Assembly: GCA_017470945.1 (NCBI GenBank)
Contig: JAFUXH010000020.1
Coordinates: forward strand, 1-44,854
Length of the DNA: 44,854 bases
DNA from: Clostridia bacterium
Lineage (GTDB): Bacteria > Bacillota > Clostridia > Christensenellales > Aristaeellaceae
Direction: 5' to 3'
Under the pieces are notes generated by a model. It was not told where the DNA came from, did no database searches, and worked only from the letters and a program-made list of their open reading frames with translations. Positions 15,599 through 23,914 of the stretch are shown here, in pieces. The stretch's first letter is position 1. Each line of letters starts with the position of its first letter. Position numbers and translations under genes: made by a program.

Positions 15599-16519
15599 AT
15601 GAGTCAGAATTCCCTTGCTCCCGCCATGCGCCGCCCCGGAAAGCGCAGGCAATCCCGCGTGATGGACGTGGTGGTGGCCATCCTGATCCTGCTGTTCTGC
15701 CTGCTGTGCGTGATCCCATTCATCGTGGCCATCAGCGCCTCCTTTTCCACGGAGCGCACCCTGCTCAGCACCGGCTATGGCTTTCTGCCCAAAGATTTCA
15801 CCACCCAGGCCTACGATATGCTGTTTCAAACCAGCCAGATCTTCGACAGCTACAAGGTATCCATTTTCGTCACCGTGGTGGGCACGCTGCTGTCGATGAT
15901 CGTCACCGCCATGATGGCCTATCCGCTCAGCGTCAAAAAGCTGAAGTACCGGGCCGGCATTTCCTTCTTCGCCTACTTCACCATGCTCTTCAGCGGCGGC
16001 CTGGTGCCCACCTACATGCTGATCTCCAAATACCTGGGCATGCGAGACAGCGTTTGGGTCATGATCATCCCCGTGCTGGTCAACCCCTGGAACCTGTTCC
16101 TGCTGCGCAATTTCTTTTCCGCTATCCCGGCGGAGCTGCACGAAAGCGCCCGTATGGACGGGGCCAACGACGTGCGCATCCTGTGGCAGATCATCCTGCC
16201 GGTATCCCTGCCCGCCCTGGCCACGGTGGCCCTGTTTTACGCGGTGGCCTACTGGAACCAGTGGTTCAACGCCATGCTGTATATTGAAAACAGCCGCCTG
16301 TTCCCTTTGCAGTACCTGATCATGAAAATGCTGCGCAACATCGAATTGATGAAGCAAATGAGCAGCCAGGCGGGCTTTGCAGTGGATATGAGCTCCCTTC
16401 CCAGCACCACCACCAAGATGGCCACCGCCATCGTCACCATCGGCCCCATCGTGGTGGCCTATCCCTTCGCCCAGAAGTATTTCACCGCCGGCCTGATCGT
16501 GGGCTCGGTCAAGGGATGA
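15599..16519 (+). CDS. Carbohydrate ABC importer permease, LplC/YtcP type
   Basis: A 306-residue permease, the second half of the channel. Six helices are predicted, beginning VVVAILILLFCLLCVIPFIV. The EAA loop is LHESARMDGANDVRILWQIILPVSLPALA. GGAGGAAG precedes the ATG. The C-terminal end, YPFAQKYFTAGLIVGSVKG, is a very conserved signature of the YtcP/LplC group. The gene is co-transcribed with the LplB-type permease and the solute-binding protein that follows 62 bases later. Confidence 0.89.
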   Translation: MSQNSLAPAMRRPGKRRQSRVMDVVVAILILLFCLLCVIPFIVAISASFSTERTLLSTGYGFLPKDFTTQAYDMLFQTSQIFDSYKVSIFVTVVGTLLSMIVTAMMAYPLSVKKLKYRAGISFFAYFTMLFSGGLVPTYMLISKYLGMRDSVWVMIIPVLVNPWNLFLLRNFFSAIPAELHESARMDGANDVRILWQIILPVSLPALATVALFYAVAYWNQWFNAMLYIENSRLFPLQYLIMKMLRNIELMKQMSSQAGFAVDMSSLPSTTTKMATAIVTIGPIVVAYPFAQKYFTAGLIVGSVKG

Positions 16520-16581
16520 GCATCATAACGCACTTGCGCGTATGAGAATAAACGGAAATCAATTAAAAGGAGGAACCCGTC

Positions 16582-18147
16582 ATGAAGAAACTCGTCGCTC
16601 TGGTTGCCGCGTTGGTTATGATGCTGACGCTGCTCGTCACCCCCGCCCTGGCAGAATCCGAGGTCAAGATCTACCTGTTCGGCCAGGCCCAGAACATGGA
16701 CAAGGTGCTGGAAAAATTCTACGCCGATTCCGGCCTGGACATCAAGCTGAACATCGTGTGGAACACCGGCGCGGATCACCGGGAAAAAATGCCCCTGCTG
16801 ATCGGCAACGAAGAAGCCTGCGACCTGGTGTTCGACGCCTACTGGATGAACCTGGCCACCATGATCAAGCAGGAAATGTACGCCGATCTGTCCTCCTACT
16901 TCAACAACGACGCTTACCCCGGCCTGAAAGCCGCCTTCTCTGAAAGCTTCCTGGCCCAGGTGACCGACGCTGAAGGCGCGATCTACGCCATCCCCTTCAC
17001 CCAGGCCGCCAACGATATGCAGGCCATTTTCTACCGCAAGGACCTGGCTGATAAATACAACATCACCGTGGACAGCGAAGAAAACCTGGAAGCCTTCTTC
17101 AAGGCCGTGAAGGAAAATGAAACCGGCCTGGTGGCCCCCTTCGGCATCGGCGGCAGCCGCGCCATGTATTACCTGGATCTGGATATGATCCAGAAGCGCC
17201 ACAGCAACATCTTTGAAATCTCCGGCACCGGCACCGCCGTGGGCATGGAATTCGAAGTGGCCGTCAGCGAGGATGGCAAAACCGTGCTGGGCGCCGCCAC
17301 CATCGGCGCGCCGGATGAATACTACGCCGATTTTCCCGCCCCCTATAACACGAACACCCGCTCCGCCCGCGCCATCAACGATCTGACCAAGTGGGCCCAG
17401 TACACCCAGGCCAACTCCATCACCGAAGAGGACGCCGCCAACAACCTGTTCTACACCGGCCTGGTGGCCGCCATGGAAGGCAACATCAGCAACTATGAAA
17501 CCGCCAAGCGGGAAATCGAAAAGATCGAAGGTGCTCAGCTGGGCATGTTCGTGTACGATGAGAACCTGCGCAACAAGGTGCCCGGCTACTACGTGACCAG
17601 CGGCCAGACCGCCTGGAACTTCCTGTGCGTGCCCTACTACAGCAAGAACATTGACGCGGCCATGAAGTTCATCGACTGGATCTTCCAGAGCCCCGAAAAC
17701 CACGACCTGTTCGAGCTGGGCATCGCCGGCGAGGATTTCGAACTGAACGAAGCGGGCGAATACACCCAGCTGGCCCCCGCCAACCTGTACACCTTCCCCG
17801 GCTATGAAATGACCTGGAACCCCAACTTCGTGCGCACCAACGCCGAACTGGACGACGAAGTGAAGGCCCTGCTGAATTACCAGAACGACCCCACCAGCTA
17901 CACCGCCTCCGTGATGGACGGCTTCGCCTTCGACAACCAGGCTACCCCTGAACTGGTGAACGCCTACGCCGCCGTCAGCGCCGTGCAGAGCGAATACATC
18001 CGGCCCTTCATGCATGGCACCTACGGCGCCGACACCGCCGCCAAGCTGACCGAATACTGGCAGAAGGCCCAGAACGCCGGCATCGAAGTGATCCGCCAGG
18101 CCGTGATCGACCAGGTGCAGGCCTTCCTGGACGCTCAGAATAAGTAA
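16582..18147 (+). CDS. Extracellular solute-binding protein with DUF3502 C-terminus
   Basis: A 521-residue substrate-binding protein delivering oligosaccharides to the LplB/LplC-type permeases. It opens with a signal peptide (MKKLVALVAALVMMLTLLV, then TPALA before ESEV). No lipobox cysteine is present, so it would be released by signal peptidase I or stay attached by an uncleaved signal, unlike most Gram-positive binding proteins. The body fits family 1 binding proteins. The C-terminal 70 residues (MDGFAFDNQ, then VSAVQSEYIRPFMHGTYG, ending VIDQVQAFLDAQ) match DUF3502, typical of LplA-type partners. AAAAGGAGG precedes the ATG. Codon use is strongly biased, suggesting high expression. A hairpin terminator follows, which may leave the distal genes at lower levels. 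Confidence 0.88.
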   Translation: MKKLVALVAALVMMLTLLVTPALAESEVKIYLFGQAQNMDKVLEKFYADSGLDIKLNIVWNTGADHREKMPLLIGNEEACDLVFDAYWMNLATMIKQEMYADLSSYFNNDAYPGLKAAFSESFLAQVTDAEGAIYAIPFTQAANDMQAIFYRKDLADKYNITVDSEENLEAFFKAVKENETGLVAPFGIGGSRAMYYLDLDMIQKRHSNIFEISGTGTAVGMEFEVAVSEDGKTVLGAATIGAPDEYYADFPAPYNTNTRSARAINDLTKWAQYTQANSITEEDAANNLFYTGLVAAMEGNISNYETAKREIEKIEGAQLGMFVYDENLRNKVPGYYVTSGQTAWNFLCVPYYSKNIDAAMKFIDWIFQSPENHDLFELGIAGEDFELNEAGEYTQLAPANLYTFPGYEMTWNPNFVRTNAELDDEVKALLNYQNDPTSYTASVMDGFAFDNQATPELVNAYAAVSAVQSEYIRPFMHGTYGADTAAKLTEYWQKAQNAGIEVIRQAVIDQVQAFLDAQNK

Positions 18148-18190
18148 TTGACAGATTCCACCGGATGGAATAAACTCAAACAAGCAAGCA

Positions 18191-18222
18191 GGGGACGGGT
18201 GTTCCATCCCGTCCCCTCTTTT
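18191..18222 (+). terminator. Intra-cluster terminator or attenuating hairpin
   Basis: Nine-bp perfect stem GGGGACGGG with CCCGTCCCC (18191-18199 and 18208-18216), then TCTTTT. The next gene starts only 27 bases later with no clear promoter, so this probably gives partial termination and protects the abundant binding-protein mRNA. Confidence 0.75.
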
Positions 18223-18248
18223 CCAGGAACGACAAAGGGGGGCTGCGC

Positions 18249-19265
18249 GTGAAGGCGATCCTGCTGATTGATGAGAATCACCGGAATTACCACGCGGATG
18301 AGTTTTTCCACGTATATTCCGACGAGGTGCTGGACCGGATCCAGCATCTGGTGGACCTGGAGGCCGTGCCCGTATGCCTCTCCCAGCTGCCGGAAAAGCA
18401 GGCGATGCTGAAGGACGTTGAAGTGATCTTCAGCAACTGGGGCATGCCGGAAATGCGCCTGCAGGACGTGCAGAAGTATCTGCCCCGGGTGCGGGCGGTA
18501 TTTTACGCCGGCGGCGACGTGCGCCACTTCGCCAGCCCCTACTTCCAAATGGGCGCCCGGGTGTTTGCCGCCGGCAGCGCCAACGCCCTGCCCGCCGCCG
18601 AATACGCCGTGGGCCAGATCCTGCTGGCGGCCAAGGGCGTGCAGCGCGCCTGCCGCCGATACCGGGACGGCGAAAGCTACCAGCAGTGCCGGGCGGAAAC
18701 CGCCCGGCGGGCCGGCAACTATCACCTGACCGTGGGCATCCTGGGCGTGGGCCGGGTGGGCGGCCGGGTGGCCGAGCTGCTGAAGAATTTCGACGTGACG
18801 GTGTACGCCTGCGATCCCTTCCTGAGCCCGGAAAAGGCCAGGCAGGCGAACGTGAAGCTGACCTCCATGGAGGAGATCTTCCAATCCTGCGACGTGATCA
18901 CCTGCCATTTGCCGGTGCTGGATAACCTGCACCACGTGATCAACGAGGATCTGCTTTCCACTCTGTCCCCCTACGCCACGTTCATCAACGCCAGCCAGAG
19001 CTGGGTGGTGGATCAGGACGCCCTGGCCCGGGTGATGGAACGCTGCCCCGATCTGACGGCCATCCTGGATTCCACCGATCCTTACATGCTGCCGGGGGAC
19101 CACCCCCTGCATCATCTGGACAACGTGTTTTTGACCCCCCACATCGCCGGCAGCTTCGGCGGCGAATTGGAGCGCATGGGTGAAAGCATCGTCGACGCGC
19201 TGGAAGCGTGGCTGCAGGGCCGGCCGTCGCCCAACGAAGTATCCCGGGATATGATGAAAGAATAA
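18249..19265 (+). CDS. D-2-hydroxyacid dehydrogenase-like protein with altered catalytic residues
   Basis: A 338-residue protein of the NAD-dependent D-isomer-specific 2-hydroxyacid dehydrogenase family. The Rossmann loop is GILGVGRVGGRVAELL (about 163-178) with an acidic residue after the second strand (YACDP), favouring NAD. The catalytic triad is broken. The conserved Arg of INxxRG is Gln250 (FINASQSWVVD) and the Glu of DPEPLPxxHPL is Tyr279 (STDPYMLPGDHPL). His298 of TPHIAGS is kept. GTG start with AAAGGGGGG upstream. It lies between the binding protein and GH88 in the same direction, 24 bases before GH88. It may act on an unusual sugar acid, or bind a ligand without redox chemistry. Confidence 0.82.
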   Translation: MKAILLIDENHRNYHADEFFHVYSDEVLDRIQHLVDLEAVPVCLSQLPEKQAMLKDVEVIFSNWGMPEMRLQDVQKYLPRVRAVFYAGGDVRHFASPYFQMGARVFAAGSANALPAAEYAVGQILLAAKGVQRACRRYRDGESYQQCRAETARRAGNYHLTVGILGVGRVGGRVAELLKNFDVTVYACDPFLSPEKARQANVKLTSMEEIFQSCDVITCHLPVLDNLHHVINEDLLSTLSPYATFINASQSWVVDQDALARVMERCPDLTAILDSTDPYMLPGDHPLHHLDNVFLTPHIAGSFGGELERMGESIVDALEAWLQGRPSPNEVSRDMMKE

Positions 19266-19289
19266 ATCATCTGCGAAGGAGCGATTTCC

Positions 19290-20408
19290 ATGGCTGCATC
19301 CAACCCCGCCGTCTGGGCGGAGCAAACGCTGCTCCGGCTGAAGCAAAAGATCCCCGGCGCCATCGAAAAAGCCCAGGGCCTGGATTTTCTTCCCTACACG
19401 GTGGAAAACGGGCAGTGGAAGCCGGGGCCCATGGACGGCATCTGCTGGTGGACCAACGGCTTTTGGCCCGCCCTGATGTGGCAGATGTACGATATGACCG
19501 GGGAGGTGGCCTACCTGCGGGAGGCCCGCCGCGCCCAGGATATGCTGGATCGTGCCTTTGCCGATTTCAGCCGCCTGCACCACGACGTGGGCTTCATGTG
19601 GCGCATTTCCTCCGGCTTCGATTACGATCTGACCGGGGATCAAAAGAACCGGGAACGGGCCGTTTTCGCCGCCAACCTGCTGGCGGGCCGGTATAACCCA
19701 AACGGCTTCATCCGCGCCTGGAACGACGATAAGGCGGGCTGGGCCATCATCGACTGCATGATGAACCTGAGCCTGCTTTACTGGGCCACAAAGCAAACGG
19801 GCGATCCCCGCTTCAGCCTGATCGCCCAGCGCCACGCCGACACCGTGATCCGCCATTTCATCCGGCCCGACGGCACCAGCGAGCACATCGTGGTGTTCGA
19901 TCCCGTCACCGGTGAAGCGGTGGATAAGCCGGGCGGCCAGGGCTACGCCGCCGGCACGGTGTGGAGCCGGGGACAGGCCTGGGCTATCTACGGCTTCGCC
20001 ATCAGCTATCGGCACACCGGCCGTCAGGAATACCTGCGCACGGCCCGCCGGGTGGCCGACGCCTTCCTCGCCCGGATCGGCGGCGATTGGCTGCCAGACT
20101 GCGATTTTGTCGCGCCCAAGGATCCCGTCCTCAAGGACGACTGCGCCGGGGCCATCGCCGCCTGCGGCCTGATGGAAATGGCCGACGCCCTGGGAGAAAC
20201 GGGCGAAGCCTACCGCTCCGCGGCCGTTTCCATGCTGCGGGCGCTGGAAGAAAAGCACGTCGATTGGAGCGCCGACCAGCCCGCGCTGCTGACCCACTGC
20301 ACCGGATCCTACCACACGGCGGATCATCACATCGCCATGGTGTACGGCGATTACTTCTTCGTGGAAGGGGTCAGCCGGCTGCTGGGCCGCCAGAATCTGA
20401 GGTGGTAA
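19290..20408 (+). CDS. Glycoside hydrolase family 88, unsaturated uronyl hydrolase
   Basis: A 372-residue cytoplasmic enzyme of the (alpha/alpha)6-barrel family GH88. Such enzymes remove the 4,5-unsaturated uronic acid left at the non-reducing end of oligosaccharides by polysaccharide lyases (glycosaminoglycans, rhamnogalacturonan-like pectin or related polymers). Key Asp residues by motif are Asp99 (LHHDVGFMW) and Asp155 (WAIIDCMMNL). The YAAGTVWSRGQAWAIYG and SYHTADHHIAMVYGDYFFVEG blocks are diagnostic. The length is normal and there is no signal peptide. GAAGGAG precedes the ATG. The next gene starts 2 bases after its stop. No lyase is encoded in this window, so the unsaturated oligosaccharide is presumably imported ready-made. 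Confidence 0.9.
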   Translation: MAASNPAVWAEQTLLRLKQKIPGAIEKAQGLDFLPYTVENGQWKPGPMDGICWWTNGFWPALMWQMYDMTGEVAYLREARRAQDMLDRAFADFSRLHHDVGFMWRISSGFDYDLTGDQKNRERAVFAANLLAGRYNPNGFIRAWNDDKAGWAIIDCMMNLSLLYWATKQTGDPRFSLIAQRHADTVIRHFIRPDGTSEHIVVFDPVTGEAVDKPGGQGYAAGTVWSRGQAWAIYGFAISYRHTGRQEYLRTARRVADAFLARIGGDWLPDCDFVAPKDPVLKDDCAGAIAACGLMEMADALGETGEAYRSAAVSMLRALEEKHVDWSADQPALLTHCTGSYHTADHHIAMVYGDYFFVEGVSRLLGRQNLRW

Positions 20409-20409
20409 C

Positions 20410-21240
20410 ATGCATATCGCCCTGATCCAAACCAAGCAAAACCGATTGTACGATTTCGCCCATCCCCGGCCCATCGCCGCGGCGGAAGCCCGCGCCCTTT
20501 CCCGGGAGATGGCGGAGCAAACCTTTTCCCTGATGGCCGACGCCGCCAGGGCCGACCTGATCGTGACCACCGAAGCGGTGAATTATCCCGGCCCGGAAGC
20601 GTGGACCGAAGGGCCCTACGGCGCCTTGGTTGAGGAAGAAGAGATCATCCGGCGCTTTTCGGATCACGCCCGGCAAAACGGCTGCTGGATCGTGGCCTCC
20701 CTGTACGCCCACCGGTACGGCGGGCTGGTCAACGAAGCGGTGGTGTTCGATCGGCAGGGCAGGCAGCGGGCAGTCTACGAAAAGGTCCACCTGGCCGGCG
20801 ATGAACAGCGCAGCCTGATCCCCGGCCAGGCATACTGCGCGGTGGACGCCGATTTCGGCCGCATGGGCGTATGCATCTGCTGGGATATGCAATTCCCGGA
20901 AGTGTGCCGCCATTACGCGCTGGCCGGGTGTTCCCTGGTCGTGTGCCCCACCTGGGGCTGGGAAAGCATTTACGCCGCCTGCCGGGCCTATGAAAACGGC
21001 ATCTGGGTGGCCGGCGCCATGGCCGTTCCCTTTGAGGGCGGCATCAGCGGCATTCGCGCCCCCAGCCAGGTGATCGCCCCGGATGGCGGCGTGCGCGCCA
21101 GCGGGCCCCGGGATCGGGCAGCCGCCGTCACGTGCAGCGTCGATCTGCATGAACTGCGGCCGCTGCACGCCCTGCGGATGCACGACCGCCGCCCCGATAC
21201 CTACGCCGCCCTGGTCAAGCAGGAGGAACATCATGGTTAA
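20410..21240 (+). CDS. Nitrilase-superfamily carbon-nitrogen hydrolase
   Basis: A 276-residue soluble enzyme of the nitrilase/omega-amidase superfamily, which hydrolyses amide or carbamoyl C-N bonds. The Glu-Lys-Cys triad is complete: Glu55 (TTEAVNYP), Lys125 (YEKVHLAGDE) and Cys157 (GVCICWDMQFPE). The start lies directly after the GH88 stop. The end overlaps the next gene by 8 bases, so all three are translationally coupled. An amidase in a glycan operon suggests an N-acyl, amide or ureido group on the imported sugar or its aglycone. That is inference; the substrate cannot be read from sequence. Confidence 0.86.
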   Translation: MHIALIQTKQNRLYDFAHPRPIAAAEARALSREMAEQTFSLMADAARADLIVTTEAVNYPGPEAWTEGPYGALVEEEEIIRRFSDHARQNGCWIVASLYAHRYGGLVNEAVVFDRQGRQRAVYEKVHLAGDEQRSLIPGQAYCAVDADFGRMGVCICWDMQFPEVCRHYALAGCSLVVCPTWGWESIYAACRAYENGIWVAGAMAVPFEGGISGIRAPSQVIAPDGGVRASGPRDRAAAVTCSVDLHELRPLHALRMHDRRPDTYAALVKQEEHHG

Positions 21241-23341
21241 GCGCGTGGACGAACCCCTATTCTGCCTGTGGTTTGGCAATTTCTACCGCCCGGCTTTCGA
21301 TGACCGGGCGTTTCTTGACGCTTCCCTGAAGGAAATCGCTCGCCTGGGCTTCAACTGCGTGGAATTGGACAGCAAGGCCTGGCAGGATTTTCAGGATCGG
21401 TTTGCCGGCGGGGAAGCCAGCGATTACGTGGCGCAGCAGGAATACCTGATGGTGGCTGCCCACCGGGCGGGCCTGGCCCACCTGTTCCTGGCCCTGTATC
21501 TGAACGGCGATAATCTGTACCCCCACATCCGCTTCAGCCCGCCCGTGTACGGCGAATCGGTGACGGCGATGGATGGCTCCGACGGCCGGTGGTACAAATA
21601 CTGGTCCGAACAAGCCCGGGAAAGCCAGGCGGCCCATGTGCGGGGCCTTTTGCAGACGTATAAAGACGGTCACGCCGCCGTCACGATCGACGGCGAGGAG
21701 CGCCTGCCCCTGTGCAGTATGTGGGACCCGGTGGCCGCCCCCAGCTTCGACGCGGAAGGGCAGCGGCGTTATGGGACCTGGCTGCAAAAGCGATATGGCG
21801 ATATCGGCGCATTCAACCAGGCGTATCAAAAGAGCGCCGCCGGCTTTGACGCCCTGCGGCCCGACGATTGGTGGTTTGAAGCCGCGTATCCCGGCAAAGC
21901 CTGCTGCACCCGTGCCGAAATGGAAAGCGACGCGCCCGCCTTCCGCATGTGGGCCGACAATATGCGCTGGCGCAGGGATGAATTGACCGATTATTTCCAA
22001 GCCATGCGGGAGCGGCTGCATGAAATCGACCCCCGGCTGTACCTGATGCCTAACCTGAGCCAGTGGAACCATTACCTGAATGTGGATACCAGCCGGAAAT
22101 CGGATATCGGCCTGTGTGAATTGTGGGATACCGCCAACCGGGGCATCGACATGCGGGCCGTCGCGCCATACGTGGATATGGCCCACTACTACACCCTGCC
22201 CGTCACCGCCGACAGCGACCCGGAGCCCTACGCCGTTTCCTGCCAGCACGCCCACATCCGTTCCCTGAATCCGGGGCGCAGCTTCCTGGGCGGGGTATTC
22301 TGGGGCCGGTTTTTGTACAACGACGTGTATCGCTTCGTCACCCCGGAGGAAACCATCGGCAGCATCGTGCAAAGCGGTGCGGCGGGCATCATGGCCTACG
22401 GCTGGTGCGGCATGGACGACGGCGGATTGCTGCACAGGATGAACGACGGCTTCTTGGATTCCCTGGCCCGGGGCAACCGCTGGGCCAAACAGGCAATCCC
22501 CCGCCTGGGGCAGCGCAAAAGGAGCCGGGTCGCCCTCCTCTTCCCCACCGCCATGGCCCTGCTGGAGCCCCTGGGCGTGCAGGACGCCGATCAAAAGCGG
22601 GCCGATCTGCTGGGGCTGTATAAGGCCTGCCGGGATTTTGGCTACGACCCGGAGATCGTGGAAATCCCCGATCTGCTGCGGGGCCTGGAGGCAGACGTGC
22701 TGCTGATCCCCGCCGACGAGTGTTATCACGCCCTGCGGGACCGCCGGGCGGAGGAGGCGCTGCGCCGCTTCACGGCATCGGGCGGCGTGATCGTTCACGG
22801 CCCGGACGCCGACATCGTGCGCTGCGCCTTCGGAACGGACATTCAAATGGAAGAAACCCGCGGCGCCTGCCTGACCTATGAAAACGAGGGCGGCCTGCCC
22901 TCCGGCGCGCGCCGGGCAGCATGGACGGGGGAAGCGCTGGCAGTGTGGCGGGAGGATCACAAAAACGCCGTCAGCAAAACAGCCCACGGGAAAGGAACGA
23001 TCTACAGCTTCGGCTTCCTGCCCGGCTTCTCCTACGCCTCCCGCACCGCGCCGCACGTGCCCCTCAGCCAGGGCAACGAGGAATTGTATCCCATCGTCCT
23101 GATGTGCCGCCAGCCCCTGCGGGATATCCTGGCCCGCCACGCCCCCATGGACGCGCCGTTCGCCCTAACGGATGTGGAATGCACAGCCTTCGCCCACGGC
23201 TGGGTGGCGGTCAACCATCGCTCCACCCCCGTTTCCCTCGCGCTGAACGGCGTATGGCATCCCAGCCAGCCGGCCGCCCCCGGCATCCTGCCCGCCCACA
23301 GCTGCGCGTGGATCGAAGGGCTTCCTTCAGCCAAAGAATAA
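21233..23341 (+). CDS. GH-A clan, GH42-like glycosidase-related protein
   Basis: A 702-residue cytoplasmic protein. The N-terminal 440 residues resemble a (beta/alpha)8 glycosidase of the GH42/GH5 type, with GFNCVELDSKAWQDF and RRYGTWLQKRYGDIGAFNQAY, the pattern that follows the acid/base in GH42. Residues 480-600 (VALLFPTAMALLEPLGV, then LLIPADECYHAL and ASGGVIVHGPDADIV) resemble the trimerisation/amidotransferase-like domain of GH42, followed by a small beta domain. The expected Asn-Glu acid/base pair is not obvious: the aligned place reads CSMWDPVAAP (near 161-170). A nucleophile candidate is Glu296 (GLCELWDTA). The start at 21233 is set by AGGAGGAAC just upstream. It closes the cluster with GH88 and the nitrilase. 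Activity is unproven; the fold assignment is moderately firm. Confidence 0.65.
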   Translation: MVKRVDEPLFCLWFGNFYRPAFDDRAFLDASLKEIARLGFNCVELDSKAWQDFQDRFAGGEASDYVAQQEYLMVAAHRAGLAHLFLALYLNGDNLYPHIRFSPPVYGESVTAMDGSDGRWYKYWSEQARESQAAHVRGLLQTYKDGHAAVTIDGEERLPLCSMWDPVAAPSFDAEGQRRYGTWLQKRYGDIGAFNQAYQKSAAGFDALRPDDWWFEAAYPGKACCTRAEMESDAPAFRMWADNMRWRRDELTDYFQAMRERLHEIDPRLYLMPNLSQWNHYLNVDTSRKSDIGLCELWDTANRGIDMRAVAPYVDMAHYYTLPVTADSDPEPYAVSCQHAHIRSLNPGRSFLGGVFWGRFLYNDVYRFVTPEETIGSIVQSGAAGIMAYGWCGMDDGGLLHRMNDGFLDSLARGNRWAKQAIPRLGQRKRSRVALLFPTAMALLEPLGVQDADQKRADLLGLYKACRDFGYDPEIVEIPDLLRGLEADVLLIPADECYHALRDRRAEEALRRFTASGGVIVHGPDADIVRCAFGTDIQMEETRGACLTYENEGGLPSGARRAAWTGEALAVWREDHKNAVSKTAHGKGTIYSFGFLPGFSYASRTAPHVPLSQGNEELYPIVLMCRQPLRDILARHAPMDAPFALTDVECTAFAHGWVAVNHRSTPVSLALNGVWHPSQPAAPGILPAHSCAWIEGLPSAKE

Positions 23342-23383
23342 AAGCGCCTACGCAAGCATGCGAAAAAAATTGCGCCAAATCCC

Positions 23384-23412
23384 TTGACAAAGCGCCGTCG
23401 ATGGGGTAATAT
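23384..23412 (+). promoter_or_regulatory. tRNA-Lys promoter
   Basis: TTGACA (23384-23389), 17-base spacer, TAATAT (23407-23412), 20 bases before the tRNA 5' end. Confidence 0.85.
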
Positions 23413-23431
23413 ACATTTCGCAAGTTTGCCT

Positions 23432-23507
23432 GCGCCATTAGCTCAGTTGGTAGAGCACCTGACTCTTAATCAGGGTGTCCCGGGTTCGAGTCCCTGATGG
23501 CGCACCA
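23432..23507 (+). tRNA. tRNA-Lys, anticodon CTT
   Basis: A 76-base cloverleaf with the CCA end encoded. The acceptor stem GCGCCAT pairs with ATGGCGC. The D-arm region AGCTCAGTTGGTAGAGC, the anticodon stem CCTGA/TCAGG with loop CTCTTAA (anticodon CTT, 23465-23467) and the T-arm GGGTTCGAGTCC are all canonical. It decodes AAG. It has its own promoter and terminator. Confidence 0.97.
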
Positions 23508-23510
23508 ACG

Positions 23511-23541
23511 CCCGAAACCATGGCGGTTTCGGGTATTTTTG
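23511..23541 (+). terminator. tRNA-Lys terminator
   Basis: CCCGAAACC and GGTTTCGGG form a 9-bp perfect stem with a 5-base loop, followed by TATTTTTG. Confidence 0.88.
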
Positions 23542-23560
23542 TGTTCAAAAGCGTTTCTTT

Positions 23561-23764
23561 GGGCTCTTTACGGAAACTGAGGGGAGGAAGAGACGACGCT
23601 CTGCTGTCCTCTTAAGCGGAGTGAAGCGCAAGCGGAACGGCGTCGAAAGATCTGTCAATTGACGGAACGATTATCTTTCAATCCCTCGCTCACACTCGGC
23701 TTCGCCGGGAACGACTCCTAAGCGTTGTGGGTTAATGCGTTTCCTAAGCAAAACGTGAAGAACC
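23561..23764 (+). repeat. About 205-bp dispersed repeat, copy 1
   Basis: Homologous along nearly its whole length to 40429-40638, in the opposite orientation. Shared blocks in order are CTTTACGGAAACTG, GGGGAGGAAGA, AGCGGAGTG, AGCGGAACGG, CGAAAGATCTGTCA, GAACGATTAT and AAAACGTGAAGA. Its inner part is related to the 5.9-kb repeat family. It lies between the tRNA terminator and the ABC exporter promoter; no gene is visible in 23542-23914. Confidence 0.78.
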
Positions 23765-23839
23765 TTTTTCTTGTCCGCTATTCCGCAAAAGCAGCATATC
23801 ATCTTCTCCATATGCCTCAAAGCTGCCCCTTTTCCATGG

Positions 23840-23880
23840 TTGACAAACAGGGAGAATGAGCGCATACTGAATTTGTATGC
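23840..23880 (+). promoter_or_regulatory. ABC exporter promoter with overlapping inverted repeat
   Basis: -35 TTGACA (23840-23845), 17-base spacer, -10 CATACT (23863-23868). An inverted repeat, GCATAC (23862-23867) and GTATGC (23875-23880), covers the -10 box, a typical repressor site. No regulator gene is adjacent. Confidence 0.6.
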
Positions 23881-23914
23881 CCTTTAAGATCGAACGAAAG
23901 GATACCGATAAACC

